A stretch of DNA of 64,000 nucleotides from contig DUZS01000018.1 of the NCBI GenBank assembly GCA_013349405.1, positions 1-64,000 of the forward strand. The letters run 5' to 3'. Shown here one piece after another: positions 18,311-27,891 of the stretch. Under the pieces are notes generated by a model. That model had not been told where the DNA came from and did not search any database. It was given only the letters and a program-made list of their open reading frames with translations. The stretch's first letter is position 1; the number at the start of each line of letters is the position of its first letter. A program made the position numbers and the translations under genes. This DNA is from Desulfuromonadales bacterium (GTDB lineage: Bacteria > Desulfobacterota > Desulfuromonadia > Geobacterales > Pseudopelobacteraceae).

Positions 18311-19540
18311 ATGGAGAACACCGCTATTAACAAATACATAAGTAAATTATTCTTCTGCATCGGTACCGCATCAATGATGCTCGCGCTGGCACTGGCACTG
18401 GGCGGTTGCGGCAGTTCGGGCGGAACCTCGGGAACAGCATCCGGTTCAACACCGGGCGTAAGCATCGGAACCGTCGCTAAAAGCGTCTCAAGCCCTTCCG
18501 GGCAACAGATCACAGTAAACAACGTCATCTTCACTACTGCACAGAGCAGTATTACCGTAAATGGTGACCCTGCTGCCGCTGCCGTCGTGAAACCGGGCAT
18601 GCAGGCGACAATTACCGGCTCAGTGGACGGCATGAACGGCTCGGCTGTCACTGTTGAAGTCGAGGGAGAACTGGAGGGAATGGTGGAACAGATCAACAGC
18701 GGCGCAGGAAGTATGGTCGTACTCGGCCAGACTGTGTTGGTAAACGCCCAGACTGTATTTGAAGGGACGAGCGGCCTCAGCTTACTCTCCGTAGGACAGA
18801 TGGTTGAAGTGCACGGTTTCCCTGACGCGACCGGTGTAATCGAGGCCACACGGGTAGAAGTAAAAATGTCCTCTCGACCGAACTACGTAACTGGCCCGAT
18901 CAGCAACCTCGATACCGTGGCGAAAACATTTACCATCCGTACGATCAGCGTTGACTACTCCGGCGCCAGATTGCCGCTTCAAACGCTCTCAAACGGCCAG
19001 ACGGTCAAAGTCAAGGGCGCCTATACCAACGGCGTGCTGACCGCAACAAGCATCAGGGCACACCATGTTCACCTGGACCATGGACACGCCGAACTTGAAG
19101 GACTCGTCACTGACTATGATGCCGCTGCCGGGACCTTCACCCTTCACGGCCAGCCGGTGCAACTCACGTCAACAACCAGCTACAGCCACGGTGCGGCAAG
19201 TGAAATTGCAAACGGAGTAAAAGTTGAAGTAAAAGGGGACGTAATTGACGGAGTTTTTGTAGCACGCAAGATTGACGTAGAAGGCGATCATGGCCTCCCG
19301 GTTCATCCCCCGATAACTCCGGTGACACCCCCGACACCGGTGACACTGCCTGGAAGAGCCGCCTATGACGCCAACTGCGCCGGCTGTCACATACTCGGAA
19401 ATTATGACATCAGCGGCTTTGCCCCGAATCTCTCCGGTAAAGGGAGTCTTGTCTCGGACAAAATTGTCGTCGGCCACAAGGGTATCAGCTTGAGCAGTCA
19501 ACTGCTCACCGCTCTGGCAGCCTTCGTTAACGCCAATTAG
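18311..19540 (+). CDS. lipoprotein with DUF5666-like beta repeats and C-terminal monoheme cytochrome c domain
   Basis: Lipobox ALGGCGSS; repeated GQxVxVxGxxxxGVxxAxxIxV units; C-terminal YDANCAGCHILG (CXXCH). Confidence 0.8.
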   Translation: MENTAINKYISKLFFCIGTASMMLALALALGGCGSSGGTSGTASGSTPGVSIGTVAKSVSSPSGQQITVNNVIFTTAQSSITVNGDPAAAAVVKPGMQATITGSVDGMNGSAVTVEVEGELEGMVEQINSGAGSMVVLGQTVLVNAQTVFEGTSGLSLLSVGQMVEVHGFPDATGVIEATRVEVKMSSRPNYVTGPISNLDTVAKTFTIRTISVDYSGARLPLQTLSNGQTVKVKGAYTNGVLTATSIRAHHVHLDHGHAELEGLVTDYDAAAGTFTLHGQPVQLTSTTSYSHGAASEIANGVKVEVKGDVIDGVFVARKIDVEGDHGLPVHPPITPVTPPTPVTLPGRAAYDANCAGCHILGNYDISGFAPNLSGKGSLVSDKIVVGHKGISLSSQLLTALAAFVNAN

Positions 19541-19593
19541 TAACCGTTCTTCACCACAAAATCAAATAATTTACCACCTTGAGGGGATACTTA

Positions 19594-19791
19594 ATGACTG
19601 ATTTTAACTTGATACAATTGGCTGTAGGCGTTTTTTGCGGCGTGATTCTAGCAATATCAGGCGCCTTTATAGTGTATTGGCTTCTGTTCGCTAAAAAACA
19701 ACTTTTTGTGCCTCAACAGAAGCCCCGGGAAGTAAAACTGTCGAATAGTCCGGTTTTCCAACCTAGCGAAGCGAGTGCCCAGCACAGCTGA
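19594..19791 (+). CDS. small membrane protein
   Basis: 66 aa, one TM helix LIQLAVGVFCGVILAISGAFIVYWLLF. Confidence 0.6.
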   Translation: MTDFNLIQLAVGVFCGVILAISGAFIVYWLLFAKKQLFVPQQKPREVKLSNSPVFQPSEASAQHS

Positions 19792-19820
19792 ATAGGTAAA
19801 CAGAGCCACTCATGTCAAGA

Positions 19821-19860
19821 GAAGAGGGCCTTTCCTGATACTTCCGGAAAGGCCCTCTTC
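19821..19860. terminator. strong bidirectional hairpin terminator
   Basis: GAAGAGGGCCTTTCC/GGAAAGGCCCTCTTC 15-bp perfect stem. Confidence 0.75.
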
Positions 19861-19890
19861 TGTTCTGATATGGCTGATGCTTATTGATAC

Positions 19891-20235
19891 TTATTTTTTC
19901 CGGCGATCCAGCAATGAAATAACTTTCGGTGCGCCACCCTCCCGGCGCGCTTTCAGTAAACGCTCTTTCTCACTCTTTTCCTTCTCAAGCCGTTCTTGTT
20001 CAACCGGAGAAACAAGATCCTCCAGACGAAGCGGTGTGCCCCCCATGGTAAAATCGGCTCCTTCAAGTTGATGTTCGTCAAGAATCCAGGTAAAAACCTG
20101 CAGCGGAAAGGTGAGCACCAGAAGCGTAACCTGCCACCAGCCAGGTTTAACATCAGGGACAATATCCTCTACACGAGCGTAGAAACCGGGTTTGCTATCT
20201 ACATGAATAAGTACCAGATCATTAATAGTTGCCAT
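19891..20235 (-). CDS. conserved hypothetical protein
   Basis: 114-aa ORF MATINDLVLIHVDSKPGFYARVEDI... Confidence 0.6.
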   Translation of the reverse strand: MATINDLVLIHVDSKPGFYARVEDIVPDVKPGWWQVTLLVLTFPLQVFTWILDEHQLEGADFTMGGTPLRLEDLVSPVEQERLEKEKSEKERLLKARREGGAPKVISLLDRRKK

Positions 20236-20247
20236 AAATTTACACCT

Positions 20248-20775
20248 TTACGCTATTGAATTGATGTCGCTCTGTTTTTCCGCCCACAGCAGCAACGGAG
20301 TTCTCAACGGTTCGCCGAGCAGGAGGGAAGCCTGTTCGATACATGCGCGCAGTTCCTGTTCTCCGGCGGCCAGAATCATGCGGGAGTCCGGCGACAGCTT
20401 CTCGTCAAGTGCGTCACAGATAAACAAAATACAGTCAGCCGGACGGACTCCCGGTTCCATGCTGCACCCATCACGGCTACCGTATGGACAGACCGGTTTC
20501 TGGGCAAAAAGTGCTGACGGAATATTTTGTCGTGCGACACATACCAGAGCATCAAATACATTTATCCGGTACTTGCCGTTCAGACAACATTGACCGCCAC
20601 AGTGGCGGCAGACAGAAGCGGCATCTATTTCAGCAATGACAGCGGCAAGCTCTGCTTTCGTCTGACTATAGCGGGTCACGAGTGCAGTTAAACCGGGCTC
20701 CGCTTCGCGTGGCACGCTGCAATACAGGGTTTGCAGATGCGTAATGCCAATGTTCCACAGCTGTTGATCATCCAC
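20248..20775 (-). CDS. cysteine-rich (YkgJ-like) hypothetical protein
   Basis: CRHCGGQCCLNGKY...CPYGSRDGCSM cysteine cluster. Confidence 0.55.
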   Translation of the reverse strand: MDDQQLWNIGITHLQTLYCSVPREAEPGLTALVTRYSQTKAELAAVIAEIDAASVCRHCGGQCCLNGKYRINVFDALVCVARQNIPSALFAQKPVCPYGSRDGCSMEPGVRPADCILFICDALDEKLSPDSRMILAAGEQELRACIEQASLLLGEPLRTPLLLWAEKQSDINSIA

Positions 20776-20814
20776 GGCAATTCAAGCCTTATACTTTTGG
20801 TCGTGTTTATTATT

Positions 20815-21188
20815 GGTTGAAGCAGTTCGTAAGCCGGGTTCTGTTCCCGGGTCGGGTTACCCCTTCCCGGGCAATGTCCATTCATCTGGGTATGCCGTTA
20901 CCGACACCCTCAAGCAACCAACCCGGGGGCACGAGCGGGCCGCTCTTAACGCCCCCCTATTTGGTCTTGCTCCTGACGGGGTTTACCTGGCATCCGACGT
21001 CACCGCCGAACCCGGTGAGCTCTTACCTCACCCTTTCACCCTTACCTGCCAAGGCAGGCGGACTTCTCTCTGTGGCACTTTTCCCTGGGGTCACCCCCGC
21101 TGGACGTTATCCAGCGTCACGCCCTATGGAGCCCGGACTTTCCTCCACCGGACGAACCGGCAGCGGACATCTGAACTACTTCAACCAA
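20815..21188 (-). ncRNA. rnpB: RNase P RNA, bacterial class A
   Basis: Minus strand GGAGGAAAGTCCGGGCTCC...AGAGAAGTCCGCC...GGTAAACCCC...AATAGGG...GAACAGAACCCGGCTTACGA conserved motifs. Confidence 0.93.
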
Positions 21189-21246
21189 ACCGTTTATGCA
21201 GGAGCCGCATAGAGCCGCGATTATCGCACCTGAAAGGCGCTCCTGC

Positions 21247-21960
21247 TTACTGCTGCTGCAGCTTGAGAATAAGGATTCGCTGGCAATGCGGACAGGTAAG
21301 CAGTTCCTCATGCTTGTAGAGATTGTTATACAGCTGTGGCGGCAGGTGCATGTTGCACCCCATGCAATAGCCGTCACGGGCGATTGCAAGAGCCTGCCCA
21401 CGGCGCTGTTCACGAAGAATGGTGAATTTTTTTACCAGGCTGGCCGGAATTCCTTTCGTTACATTTTCCCGGCGAACAATTTCCGCATCAATATTCGCCT
21501 GGACGGCATCAATTTCAGCCTGTTTTGCAGCAACCCTCTGAGCCGCGTTCTCGGCGAGTTCGTCACAGGTATTCTTTTTGGCGGCAAGGGTGCCGGAGAG
21601 TTCGTCGATCTGGCTGATCTTCTGCAGCAGACTCTCCTCAAGATCAGACACCTGTTTTTTGGCAGCGGTGATTTCACGGCCAACCGCCTGAAACTCTTTA
21701 TTGGTCTTGATCTCCTTCATGTTCGTTTCGGATCTGACAATATTTTCCAGCTCGGCAGCGTGGGTGCTCTCCAAGCCGGACTTTTCCGTTTCAAGCTGAG
21801 CCAGAGTTGCTTCGTTGGCGGCAATCTCTTCCCGCGCAGCATCCACACCCTGGTTAATACCGCTCATTTCAGCCAAAAGGGCACCCTGTGCACCTTTCAG
21901 TACATCGATCTGTTGATCGACCTCCTGTAATTCTTCCAGCATCTCCAGTTTCTTTTTCAA
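21247..21960 (-). CDS. zinc-ribbon coiled-coil protein (C4-type, COG1579-like)
   Basis: Long coiled coil; C-terminal CMGCNMHLPPQLYNNLYKHEELLTCPHCQRIL; TTG start after GGGGAG proposed. Confidence 0.8.
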   Translation of the reverse strand: MKKKLEMLEELQEVDQQIDVLKGAQGALLAEMSGINQGVDAAREEIAANEATLAQLETEKSGLESTHAAELENIVRSETNMKEIKTNKEFQAVGREITAAKKQVSDLEESLLQKISQIDELSGTLAAKKNTCDELAENAAQRVAAKQAEIDAVQANIDAEIVRRENVTKGIPASLVKKFTILREQRRGQALAIARDGYCMGCNMHLPPQLYNNLYKHEELLTCPHCQRILILKLQQQ

Positions 21961-22003
21961 ATTTATTCTCCCCTTGCTACGAATTAGCCTTGGCAATACT
22001 CGA

Positions 22004-23122
22004 TTATATTCGGAACGGATCGGCTTCCGCCCGACACTCTAATACGGCGCACTCTGCGTATCCGGCGGCGGCAAAAGCCCGGCCAAGCCGTTCCGCCATT
22101 GCATGCACCATGATAATTTCTGTCGGATAATGACCGGCATCAATCAAAGCCAGACCACAATCTTCGGCATCACGCGCCTCGTGATATTTTACATCACCGG
22201 TTACCAGAACATCAGCCCCCCCCCTGGCGGCATCGTGCAGCAAAGAGGCACCACTGCCGCTGCAGAGCGCCACCTTCGAGATAGTGGCATGCGGGTCTCC
22301 CACATAGCGCAGCGCCGGCGCCGAGAGAATGGTTCTTAGGCGGTCGGCATATTCAGACAGAGTCAAAGATTCAGACAAACGCCCGATCCGCCCGAGTCCA
22401 CGCTGAGCACCTTTATTGATGAGGGGGTAGAGATCAAAAGCCGGCTCCTGGTAGGGATGCACCGTCAGCAGCGCCTTCACCACCCGCGACACCTCTGCGG
22501 CGGCGATCAGCAGCTCAAGGCGTTCTTCCGGTACTTTTGATAACACCCCAACCGTGCCGGAAAATGGCTCCGCACCCTCCAGCGGGGTATACGTACCGGT
22601 GCCTCCTGCGGCAAAAGAACAGTCGCGGTAATTTCCCTCAGTCGCAGCAAAGGGGAACAGTGCCGAACGCACCTGTTCAAGGTGGTCAACCGGAACAAAG
22701 GCCACCAGCTTAACCAGTTCCGCGGACGATGTAATCCTGAGCGGGACAGAATCTGAAAGTCCTATTTTACGGGCCAGCACATCATTTAATCCACCGACGG
22801 CGATATCATAATTCGTGTGCAGAGTGACTATTGATACGCCCCCCCTGATCGCCTTGTGTATGCTTGCACCATGTGGATTGGCCGCTGAAATTGACTTGAG
22901 TGGTTTAAAAATAAGGGGGTGGTGAGTGACTAGCAGTTGGCAGGATGCGGTGATGGCAGCATCAATAACGTCCGGGGACGGATCGAGGGCAACCATGACG
23001 CGGGTTACTTCGGCTCCAGGATCGCCAATCTGCAGTCCGGGATTGTCCCACGCTTCCGCCAGCTCAGGTGGAGCAATTTTATTAATGATACCAACTATAT
23101 CCGCTACTTTAGGAGTTTTCAT
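22004..23122 (-). CDS. Nif3-like dinuclear metal center hexameric protein
   Basis: PPELAEAWDNPGLQIGDP, LLVTHHPLIFKPL, TGDVKYHEARDAEDCGLALIDAGHYPTE. Confidence 0.93.
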   Translation of the reverse strand: MKTPKVADIVGIINKIAPPELAEAWDNPGLQIGDPGAEVTRVMVALDPSPDVIDAAITASCQLLVTHHPLIFKPLKSISAANPHGASIHKAIRGGVSIVTLHTNYDIAVGGLNDVLARKIGLSDSVPLRITSSAELVKLVAFVPVDHLEQVRSALFPFAATEGNYRDCSFAAGGTGTYTPLEGAEPFSGTVGVLSKVPEERLELLIAAAEVSRVVKALLTVHPYQEPAFDLYPLINKGAQRGLGRIGRLSESLTLSEYADRLRTILSAPALRYVGDPHATISKVALCSGSGASLLHDAARGGADVLVTGDVKYHEARDAEDCGLALIDAGHYPTEIIMVHAMAERLGRAFAAAGYAECAVLECRAEADPFRI

Positions 23123-23138
23123 CGGCTACAATTAAAAA

Positions 23139-23163
23139 GAGTGCAACCTTGCGGTGTGCACTC
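23139..23163 (-). terminator. intrinsic terminator downstream of tRNA
   Basis: GAGTGCA/TGCACTC stem and TTTTT on the minus strand. Confidence 0.65.
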
Positions 23164-23237
23164 TCGTGGTGAGGTATGATAACGGGGCGTTCCCAAATAT
23201 CTGGCCGACATGCGGCGTTTATCCCTCGAATTTGAAA

Positions 23238-23314
23238 TGGTGGGCCCACCAGGACTCGAACCTGGGACCAACCGGTTATGAGCCGGTGGCTCTAGCCAAC
23301 TGAGCTATAGGCCC
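23238..23314 (-). tRNA. tRNA with CAU anticodon (probably tRNA-Met)
   Basis: GGGCCTATAGCTCAGTTGGCTAGAGCCACCGGCTCATAACCGGTTGGTCCCAGGTTCGAGTCCTGGTGGGCCCACCA, cloverleaf, CCA encoded. Confidence 0.95.
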
Positions 23315-23370
23315 GTAGGGGAGTTGCATCATAGAGGAGACACACACCCCTGTCAAGCAATTTTAACCAG

Positions 23371-23934
23371 TTAGGCGCGTGAGAGAAAGCGGCCGTCCCG
23401 TGTATCGACTTTCACCTTTTCACCGGCCTCAAGATACGGCGGGACTCGTATTTTTAAACCGGTTTCAAGAAGTGCTTCCTTGGTTTCGGCGGTAGCAGTC
23501 GCATTTTTCATGACCGGTGGTGTTTCTGTCACCGTCAACTCAACGGTCATTGGTAAATCAACGTTCACCATCCGCCCTTCAAAAAGCCCGAGAACGACTT
23601 CAGTACCATCAAGCAGGTACAACGACAGCGGTTCAAATTCATCAGCCGGCATCTCGAACTGCTCATAGTTCTCAAGATCCATAAACACCCCGTTGCCGCC
23701 GTCGGCATAGAGGAACTGCCCTTTGTGCCGTTCAAAGTCGGCCTCATCAACCTTGTCGCCCGAGCGGAACGTTTTCTCCAATACCTGGCCGGTGATCAGA
23801 TTGCGGTATTTGGTGCGTACCATGGTGTTGGCGCCACGCGCGGTGGGGGAGCTGATGGTGATATCGACGATCAGGCAGGGGGCCCCGTCAAGTTGAATGA
23901 CCAGCCCTTTTTTAAAGTCGGATGTTGAAAACAT
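23371..23934 (-). CDS. efp: elongation factor P
   Basis: STSDFKKGLVIQLDGAPCLIVDI...YLEAGEKVKVDTRDGRFLSRA. Confidence 0.96.
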   Translation of the reverse strand: MFSTSDFKKGLVIQLDGAPCLIVDITISSPTARGANTMVRTKYRNLITGQVLEKTFRSGDKVDEADFERHKGQFLYADGGNGVFMDLENYEQFEMPADEFEPLSLYLLDGTEVVLGLFEGRMVNVDLPMTVELTVTETPPVMKNATATAETKEALLETGLKIRVPPYLEAGEKVKVDTRDGRFLSRA

Positions 23935-23970
23935 GCAGATTAATTCTCCTTGGCATTGGGTGTTATTAAG

Positions 23971-24004
23971 CCCCCACCTTGATAAGGAGGGGGGTGGGGG
24001 TGGT
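23971..24004. repeat. G/C-run dispersed repeat
   Basis: cccccaccttgataaggaggggggtgggggtgg. Confidence 0.5.
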
Positions 24005-24005
24005 T

Positions 24006-24446
24006 TTATTTTTTCCGATATTCCGCCGTCGGCCAGAACGGAATGCCGCCGCGCGGAGTGAACTCTCCGCGCACCGTCAGGCAGACCGGGTCAAGGAGTT
24101 TCACCAGATCATTACAGATGCGGTTGACCCCCGCTTCGTGAAACTCGCCATGCATCCGGAACGAGCCGAGATACAGCTTGAGGCTCTTGCTCTCGACACA
24201 CAGCCGGTCCGGCTGATAATCAATAACAATTTTCCCGAAATCGGGCTGTCCGGTCATCGGACAGAGGCAGGTAAACTCAGGGCACTCGATATGCAGTGTT
24301 CCGACAACTCCTGCAGGATTCAACTCTACTGTGGCAAAAGGGCTCGGAAACGCCTCCAGAAGTCCGGCATCCGGTTTGTCATAGTTGTAGGTGGTCGCGC
24401 CGGAGCCAAGCGATTTCAGTTTGTTGTACAATTCCATGTGATTCAT
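24006..24446 (-). CDS. queF: preQ1 reductase (NADPH-dependent 7-cyano-7-deazaguanine reductase)
   Basis: [47 protein letters not shown]. Confidence 0.94.
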   Translation of the reverse strand: MNHMELYNKLKSLGSGATTYNYDKPDAGLLEAFPSPFATVELNPAGVVGTLHIECPEFTCLCPMTGQPDFGKIVIDYQPDRLCVESKSLKLYLGSFRMHGEFHEAGVNRICNDLVKLLDPVCLTVRGEFTPRGGIPFWPTAEYRKK

Positions 24447-24459
24447 TTCCCTGATGTGT

Positions 24460-24705
24460 TTAAATCCAGGCGTCTCCGCCGTCGTACTCGTAATCAGCAC
24501 CCTTGGTTTTAAATGAAGCTCTGTATTTTGCTTCACGGGCAAGGCGTCTCATGCGTTCGGTAGCCGTTTCTCCAAGATCGGAGAGTTTTCCACGCATTTC
24601 ACGGCCAGGCGTCGGGGCAAGCAGCAGAGCGGCAGCGGCGCCGATTACGGCACCGGATACAAAAGCAATCACAGCAGCAGCGGCATTATCGTTGTTGGTA
24701 GACAT
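24460..24705 (-). CDS. YtxH domain-containing protein
   Basis: [33 protein letters not shown]. Confidence 0.8.
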   Translation of the reverse strand: MSTNNDNAAAAVIAFVSGAVIGAAAALLLAPTPGREMRGKLSDLGETATERMRRLAREAKYRASFKTKGADYEYDGGDAWI

Positions 24706-24793
24706 GGCAGACTCCTTAATAGCATTTATGAATAATTTATTGCATTATCAGCTTGTTTTCTAGCACAACAGTCCGGCGGAATAAAAGTAAAAT

Positions 24794-27769
24794 TTACAAC
24801 ACCCTTGCAAGGTGCCGACGGATCATATCTTCAAAATCGGCATCACTGCTGCCGCTGTAGACCAGTGAGGAAGCGATCTCGGAAGCGAGAATGGCGCAGA
24901 GATATTTTTGCGGCAGCTTGCCGACCCGTTGACGGTACTGAGCGGTTTCCTGGAGCATGCGCGGCAGGTGGCTCGTTATTGCCTGGCGGAACGGGGCCTG
25001 CAGACAGAGCTCGGGACGCAGCGAAAAGAAGTCGAACAGCCGCGTGTAGAGGTTATTGATATTATGGCTGATCGTTTCAGAAATCTCGCTATAGAGCAGG
25101 GTCCCGTCAGCCTCCTTATGACGCAGCAGAATAAGTCGCGCCTCATCAGCGGCCCGTTTCTCCAGGATAGTTAGCACATCACCGGCATAGCGCTCTTTAT
25201 GCTCCATAAATTCACGTTCGGACAGCAGCAGGTTGGCAATAATCTCGTATGACGACGAAATGACACCGCATTTATTGGCGGAGGAGTCGCGCATCAGTGT
25301 GACGCCGCTCTTCTGCAGCTTGATCCGCGCTTCAGGAGTGATAAAGGAATTGGCTCCTTCTATGATTACCTCTGAAGAAGGCAGACCGTTTTCATCAAGA
25401 AACAGCTGCCAGTTCTGGCCATCAATCGTTTCCGGACGCCCCCCGGCCGGAATGAACAGATCCGCCTTGACCGTAAAAACCAGGTTGTTGTAGAGGCGAT
25501 TGAAGTCATCAATATCGAGCCACTCCTCACCGATACCATCAGCGGTCCGCGACACTTTTCGATGCGACTCCTTCAATCCTTCCAGGCGACGGCCGGTTCG
25601 ATAAATAATAAAACCGCCGAGACCGAGAAAGGACGGATCAAAAGCGTCGAGATCAGAGGAGAGGACGATGCGACGTAATGCGTCGTGACTGATGCCATTC
25701 GGATCATACAGAGCCGCTGTTCCGTCGAGAATCAGGCGAACCTGCATCCCGGGGCAACGATCAAGCATGATGCGCAGACAGTTGCCGGCAACGTCACCAT
25801 TCGGGCCACCGGTCATCTTGAATGAGAATGAATCGCTGCGCATGTTGATCCCGGCAGCTTCAGCCATGGTGATTTCGGCAAAGGTAACCACGCCGGTCGA
25901 GGTAACGCCGTACTCCTTGTGGTTGATGCCGAAACGCTTGCTCGACATGATGCCGACACCGAGCATATAGCCCCGTTTTTTTGACAGTGCCGCTATCGCC
26001 TCGATCATAGCGTCGTGCATATTTTCATCAGGCCCGATTTCGATCGGCTCATCATCACAGTAGTAGTCGACAACCCTGCCGTCTCTGGCTTTACCGTTTT
26101 CGGTGATAAAAATATCAAGAAATGCGTTGGCAATACCGTACTGAAGCTTGTAGAGACGGAAGTTTTCCGCTTCACCCCCTGCCTGCTCCAGATCCGAGGC
26201 ATCCAGTACGACCGCCAGTTTTGAACCCCCTTCATAGATGTCTTTGTTCTTCAGCTGCTGGGTATTCGCCAGAACATAGACTTCACGGAAGATGGTGTTG
26301 GTCGAGGTAATAAAGTCATCGGCGCTGCGGGCGATGACGGTACGCCAGCCGCCGCGGGCAATATCGGAAAAGCCGACATGGTAGCCGGCGCCGAAACGGC
26401 TGAAGAAAAAGGTGACGCGGAACGGGAGCGCTTCCGGTAGGTCAGCGGTAAATTCCCGACCCAACAGTCGCAGATACGCAGGATCAAGGCGGAAGGCGAG
26501 CGCCTGCTTTTCGACTACGAAAAAGTTCGTTTTAAGGGTGTGAGTAACCAGCAGCAGGCAGCAGCGATACACACCCCGCCTGATATCATCAAGCCAGCGA
26601 TGGCCGGTATTATACCCCTCAACAGCGGCCTCTACTTCAGCAAGAGCGGCAGCGTACAGAGTCTCACGCTCTTTCAGCTCCGGTTCAAAGCGCACCCGGA
26701 ACAGCCGTATGAGAAGCTGCGCCATTTCCGGATGATCATAAAAAGCGCTCTGAACAGCATCAAGGCCGAAGCGTTCAGGCTGCCCGTGGGCCAGGCTGGT
26801 GTGACAGAAAGAGACAAAGGCATTTACCAGCGCAGCGTCCTCTCCTGAGAGGCGCCCTTTCACAACATACTCGTGATATGCTTCGGATGATGTTGACAGT
26901 ATCTGGGTTGTACATAATTCGCGCCTCAGACTCTCTGCCAGAGGACTCTGTGGTGAAATATCCTCACCCTTGCGGCTGATAACGAGGAAAGAACCCAGAA
27001 AGTAGGGATGCACTCCATTTGAGATAGTCAGGCAGTAGGCCCTGCGGATACCGATATCGAGACGGTTGAAAACCTCCAGCGACTGCAGGAGAAAATCTTT
27101 CTGCGGTGGATTGCCGACGCCGAACAACACTCTTGTTTCTTTGGTGCCTTCACGCTCTACCTGACCGATATCAAGAAACAGTCCGCCTGAGGAGTTGGCA
27201 CTGTCAAACAGCCAGATCAGATAGGCTATCCGGGTAGGCGGCGACATCCGCATGTAGTTTTCGTTGTTCAGCCAGAGAATTTTCAGCAGCCTGTCGAGTT
27301 TTTTCAGGTCAAAACCGGGAAATGAGGAGCGCAGTTCGGTCCGCACCTTTTTTACCAGCGCCGCCGGGATATCAAGCGCGCGCTTCAGGTTAATCTCGTC
27401 ATTGTGGCGACGGTCAAACTCGAAGCGCTGAATCTCAAGTTCATCATGCTGGCCCGGCATAGCGGCATTGGAGTGGGAAAACATGGCGTAGGAGATCTCC
27501 CGTTCTCCCAACTTGGTCAGGGTACCATAGAGCGAACCGGGCCGATTGCCGCAGGCGACCACCAGTCGTTTGGCGTGGTCTGTCAGGATCAGATGGCGGT
27601 TATGCTGCAGGCAGGCCATTTCCCTGGCCAGCAGCATTAAAGCGTCATCTTCATCGGCCATAGCCTGAAAGAAATAGGGACTCATATGTTCCTGAATCCA
27701 GGCGGCATTCTCCTCTGCAGCAATTCGCGCTGCCTGGGCGGTGCGACGGACGAGCGAAGTCAGGTGCAT
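24794..27769 (-). CDS. large NAD-glutamate dehydrogenase family protein
   Basis: 991 aa; ADEAGINMRSDSFSFKMTGGPNGDVAGN-type region; VEGANSFITPEARIKLQKSGVTLMRDSSANKCGVISSSYEI. Confidence 0.88.
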   Translation of the reverse strand: MHLTSLVRRTAQAARIAAEENAAWIQEHMSPYFFQAMADEDDALMLLAREMACLQHNRHLILTDHAKRLVVACGNRPGSLYGTLTKLGEREISYAMFSHSNAAMPGQHDELEIQRFEFDRRHNDEINLKRALDIPAALVKKVRTELRSSFPGFDLKKLDRLLKILWLNNENYMRMSPPTRIAYLIWLFDSANSSGGLFLDIGQVEREGTKETRVLFGVGNPPQKDFLLQSLEVFNRLDIGIRRAYCLTISNGVHPYFLGSFLVISRKGEDISPQSPLAESLRRELCTTQILSTSSEAYHEYVVKGRLSGEDAALVNAFVSFCHTSLAHGQPERFGLDAVQSAFYDHPEMAQLLIRLFRVRFEPELKERETLYAAALAEVEAAVEGYNTGHRWLDDIRRGVYRCCLLLVTHTLKTNFFVVEKQALAFRLDPAYLRLLGREFTADLPEALPFRVTFFFSRFGAGYHVGFSDIARGGWRTVIARSADDFITSTNTIFREVYVLANTQQLKNKDIYEGGSKLAVVLDASDLEQAGGEAENFRLYKLQYGIANAFLDIFITENGKARDGRVVDYYCDDEPIEIGPDENMHDAMIEAIAALSKKRGYMLGVGIMSSKRFGINHKEYGVTSTGVVTFAEITMAEAAGINMRSDSFSFKMTGGPNGDVAGNCLRIMLDRCPGMQVRLILDGTAALYDPNGISHDALRRIVLSSDLDAFDPSFLGLGGFIIYRTGRRLEGLKESHRKVSRTADGIGEEWLDIDDFNRLYNNLVFTVKADLFIPAGGRPETIDGQNWQLFLDENGLPSSEVIIEGANSFITPEARIKLQKSGVTLMRDSSANKCGVISSSYEIIANLLLSEREFMEHKERYAGDVLTILEKRAADEARLILLRHKEADGTLLYSEISETISHNINNLYTRLFDFFSLRPELCLQAPFRQAITSHLPRMLQETAQYRQRVGKLPQKYLCAILASEIASSLVYSGSSDADFEDMIRRHLARVL

Positions 27770-27891
27770 GACATTTCTCCCTTAAAATAAAAAGATAGGT
27801 ACTATTTCGTCAAAGTTTCCAGTAGAATACGTTATATAACCATTGTGAATGAGTGACAAGGCAATAAATTAAGCAAGAAAGATCGCGTGCC

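Noticed and set aside
20813-21319. ORFs overlapping rnpB on both strands (168, 131 and 98 aa)
   Set aside because: Region is the RNase P RNA on the minus strand; the ORFs are by-products of GC-rich structured RNA
24794-27769. Large GDH as a truncated pseudogene because it is shorter than ~1600-aa NAD-GDHs
   Set aside because: Open and uninterrupted with start and stop; ~1000-aa NAD-GDH family forms exist
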